Part shown: positions 62,612-64,000 of the stretch, in pieces
Layout of the letters: each line of letters starts with the position of its first letter
Position numbering within the stretch: position 1 is the first letter of the stretch
Assembly (NCBI GenBank): GCA_944739405.2
Contig: OX123205.2
Coordinates: forward strand, 40,754,475-40,818,474
Length of the DNA: 64,000 nt
DNA from: Euclidia mi
Taxonomy: Eukaryota > Arthropoda > Insecta > Lepidoptera > Erebidae
Reading direction: 5' to 3'
Notes under the pieces: generated by a model
What the model saw: the letters and a program-made list of their open reading frames with translations, nothing else
The model's database searches: none
Told to the model about the DNA's origin: nothing
Translations under genes and position numbers: made by a program

Positions 62612-63664
62612 TTATATCTTTTCAAAATATTGTCCATTGACGTCAATACACCGCTGCATGCGATGGAACCACTGAGAAAAGCACTTTGCCCACTCGTCCT
62701 TAGGGGTCTCTTCAATGGCATCGCGATACGCAGCCACCGCTTCTTCAGCATTCATAAACCGCTTTCCTTTAAGTTTTTCTTTAATTTTTGGAAATAAATA
62801 AAAATCACAAGGCGCGAGGTCGGGGCTATACGGCGGGTGACCCAGTAATTCAACGTTTGATGTCGCCAAATAGTCGATCGTTCGCTTGGCGGTGTGCGAC
62901 GAGGCGTTGTCGTGGTGAAGGAGGATCCTACTGCGAGGTCGTTTCTCTCGAACTTTTTCCAAGACAAGTGGCAAACAATTGGTAGTGTACCATTCTGCAG
63001 AAACTGTTTTTTGATCCTCTAATACAATTGTTGCGAAATGACCTATCCTTCCAAAGAACGAGGCCACCATTTTTTTTCCCGCACTTCGATCTCTCTTCAC
63101 TTTAGTTGGCAACTCCTCGAAAGGAAACACCCACTGAGCAGATTGTCTTTTGGTTTCAGGATCATAACAGTAAATCCAGCTTTCGTCACCTGTTAGTATG
63201 TCGAACACAGCATTTGAGTCACCTCCGTTAAATCTTTCAATCATTTTACGGCACCAATCCACACGATGGAGTTTTTGAGCCTTAGTCAAATTATGAGGTA
63301 TCCACCGGGCGCAAAGCTTCCTGACCGCTAAATGTTCGTGGAGGATTTTGTGCACTTGACTCATACCGATGCCTAAGCTTGTCCAAATCTGCTGATAGGT
63401 CACTCTTTTGTCAGTCTCTATCATACGCCGCACAACACAGATGTTATTTTCAGTCGTCGCCGTAGAAGGCCGTCCCTCACGTACATCATCAGTGAGATTA
63501 GTGCGACCACGTTTAAACTCATTAAACCAGTTGTAAACAGTCGCACGAGATGGGGCTTCATCGTGAAAGGCCAATCGTAGTCTATCATAACTTTCTTGTT
63601 GACTTAAATGACATCGAAAGTCATAAAAAATCATTGCACGAAAATTTTCTCGTGTTAAATTCAT
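62612..63664 (-). CDS. Mariner transposase, 350 residues, DD34D
   Basis: Cut-and-paste transposase that binds the inverted repeats and moves the element into TA sites. I chose the start MNLTRENFRA (63,664), which gives the family's usual length of about 345-350; the frame is open 35 codons further up. The N-terminal helix-turn-helix region spans about 1-115, followed by WIPHNL (121-126, in place of WVPHEL). The catalytic Asp residues are 160 (LTGDESW), 252 (HHDNASSH) and 287 (YSPDLAPCDF), with 34 residues between the last two. YSPDLAP is exact. No stop or frameshift. Confidence 0.95.
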   Translation of the reverse strand: MNLTRENFRAMIFYDFRCHLSQQESYDRLRLAFHDEAPSRATVYNWFNEFKRGRTNLTDDVREGRPSTATTENNICVVRRMIETDKRVTYQQIWTSLGIGMSQVHKILHEHLAVRKLCARWIPHNLTKAQKLHRVDWCRKMIERFNGGDSNAVFDILTGDESWIYCYDPETKRQSAQWVFPFEELPTKVKRDRSAGKKMVASFFGRIGHFATIVLEDQKTVSAEWYTTNCLPLVLEKVREKRPRSRILLHHDNASSHTAKRTIDYLATSNVELLGHPPYSPDLAPCDFYLFPKIKEKLKGKRFMNAEEAVAAYRDAIEETPKDEWAKCFSQWFHRMQRCIDVNGQYFEKI

Positions 63665-63812
63665 GTTGACGTGACACAGACAATTTTCAATTTGCCGCCA
63701 AATCGTAAAACAAATGACAAATGAATGAAATATATACTCAGTAATATTGGCAAAGAGTTCTATTTTCAAATTTTAGAATATTTTTTTTATTATATTGTTT
63801 ATAAGTGGCCAG

Positions 63813-63839
63813 TTCTAAGAACTTTCAGTTTGACCCTCG
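63813..63839 (-). repeat. Mariner terminal inverted repeat, right
   Basis: Exact reverse complement of 62,547-62,573. Followed by TA. Confidence 0.93.
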
Positions 63840-63841
63840 TA

Positions 63842-64000
63842 TACATATACATACATATACCCATGAGAGACTTTACGTGGAGTAAATATTAGAGTTATGG
63901 CTGTTCCTTTAAAGAGTTGACAATTTGATTTTTGAACTTATTCTTAGTTAAAAATATAATGTCAATGGATCCGAACTTTTTATTGTAAGTGTCAACCAAT
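63842..64000. other. No recognisable feature
   Basis: (TACATA)n microsatellite remainder next to the mariner, then AT-rich sequence to the window end. Confidence 0.5.

Larger units (their letters stand above)
62547..63839 (-). mobile_element. Intact mariner transposon
   Basis: 1,293 bp with perfect 27-bp terminal inverted repeats (CGAGGGTCAAACTGAAAGTT and 7 more bases; 62,547-62,573 and 63,813-63,839) and TA on both sides (62,545-62,546 and 63,840-63,841). It carries one uninterrupted transposase gene. It sits in a (TACA)n-like microsatellite. All parts expected of an autonomous mariner are present. Confidence 0.95.

Overview
The window reads as repeat-rich nuclear DNA of an insect, almost certainly a moth or butterfly (Lepidoptera). 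It is AT-rich, the coding signal is sparse, and most recognisable sequence is transposon-derived. Many tRNA-headed SINEs end in tails of the TATGTATGTATG or GATGATGATG kind, which are typical of moths. One real host gene is visible, in seven small exons with GT/AG introns. I see no bacterial genes, operons, CRISPR arrays or rRNA. The species cannot be named from the sequence.

Layout. 1-9 kb: the 3' end of a LINE with a SINE in its 3' UTR, further SINE and LINE scraps, a 122-bp tandem duplication, and long stretches with nothing recognisable. 9.1-14.6 kb (minus): a nearly complete CR1/Jockey-type LINE. Its ORF1 has a PHD finger, a coiled coil and an FP/L1-ORF1-like domain. Its endonuclease-RT ORF2 is broken by one frameshift. 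14.6-30.5 kb: a gene desert with SINEs, RTE-like LINE ends and local duplications. 30.57-36.10 kb (minus): a full-length I-type LINE with a poly(A) tail, a perfect 10-bp target-site duplication, a CCHC gag and an EN-RT-RNase H ORF2. ORF2 is inactivated by one in-frame TGA and two endonuclease active-site substitutions. 37.2-37.8 kb: an inverted-repeat element flanked by a perfect 33-bp direct repeat, which is unusual. 38.6-39.0 kb: a composite SINE with a 21-bp target-site duplication. 42.4-43.0 kb: a GC-rich promoter-like stretch with a candidate first coding exon on the plus strand.

44.7-57.5 kb (minus) holds the 3' part of an immunoglobulin-superfamily gene. The seven exons join in frame to 331 residues: three Ig domains, each with Cys-Trp-Cys, an acidic hinge, and a short hydrophobic C-terminus that looks like a GPI-attachment signal. 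Its upstream exons, including any signal peptide, were not found here and probably lie beyond the window. Its introns carry LINE fragments, SINEs, two foldback MITEs and a perfect 38-bp hairpin. 59.5-61.3 kb (minus) is a decayed Jockey-like LINE. 62.55-63.84 kb (minus) is a structurally intact mariner with perfect 27-bp inverted repeats, TA duplications and an open 350-codon DD34D transposase.

The SINEs are modular. I use local labels SINE-A to SINE-E for families seen repeatedly. SINE-A shares its 3' end, including the LINE's last codons and TGA stop, with RTE-like LINE fragments in the same window. This fits the model in which SINEs borrow the 3' end recognised by a partner LINE's reverse transcriptase.
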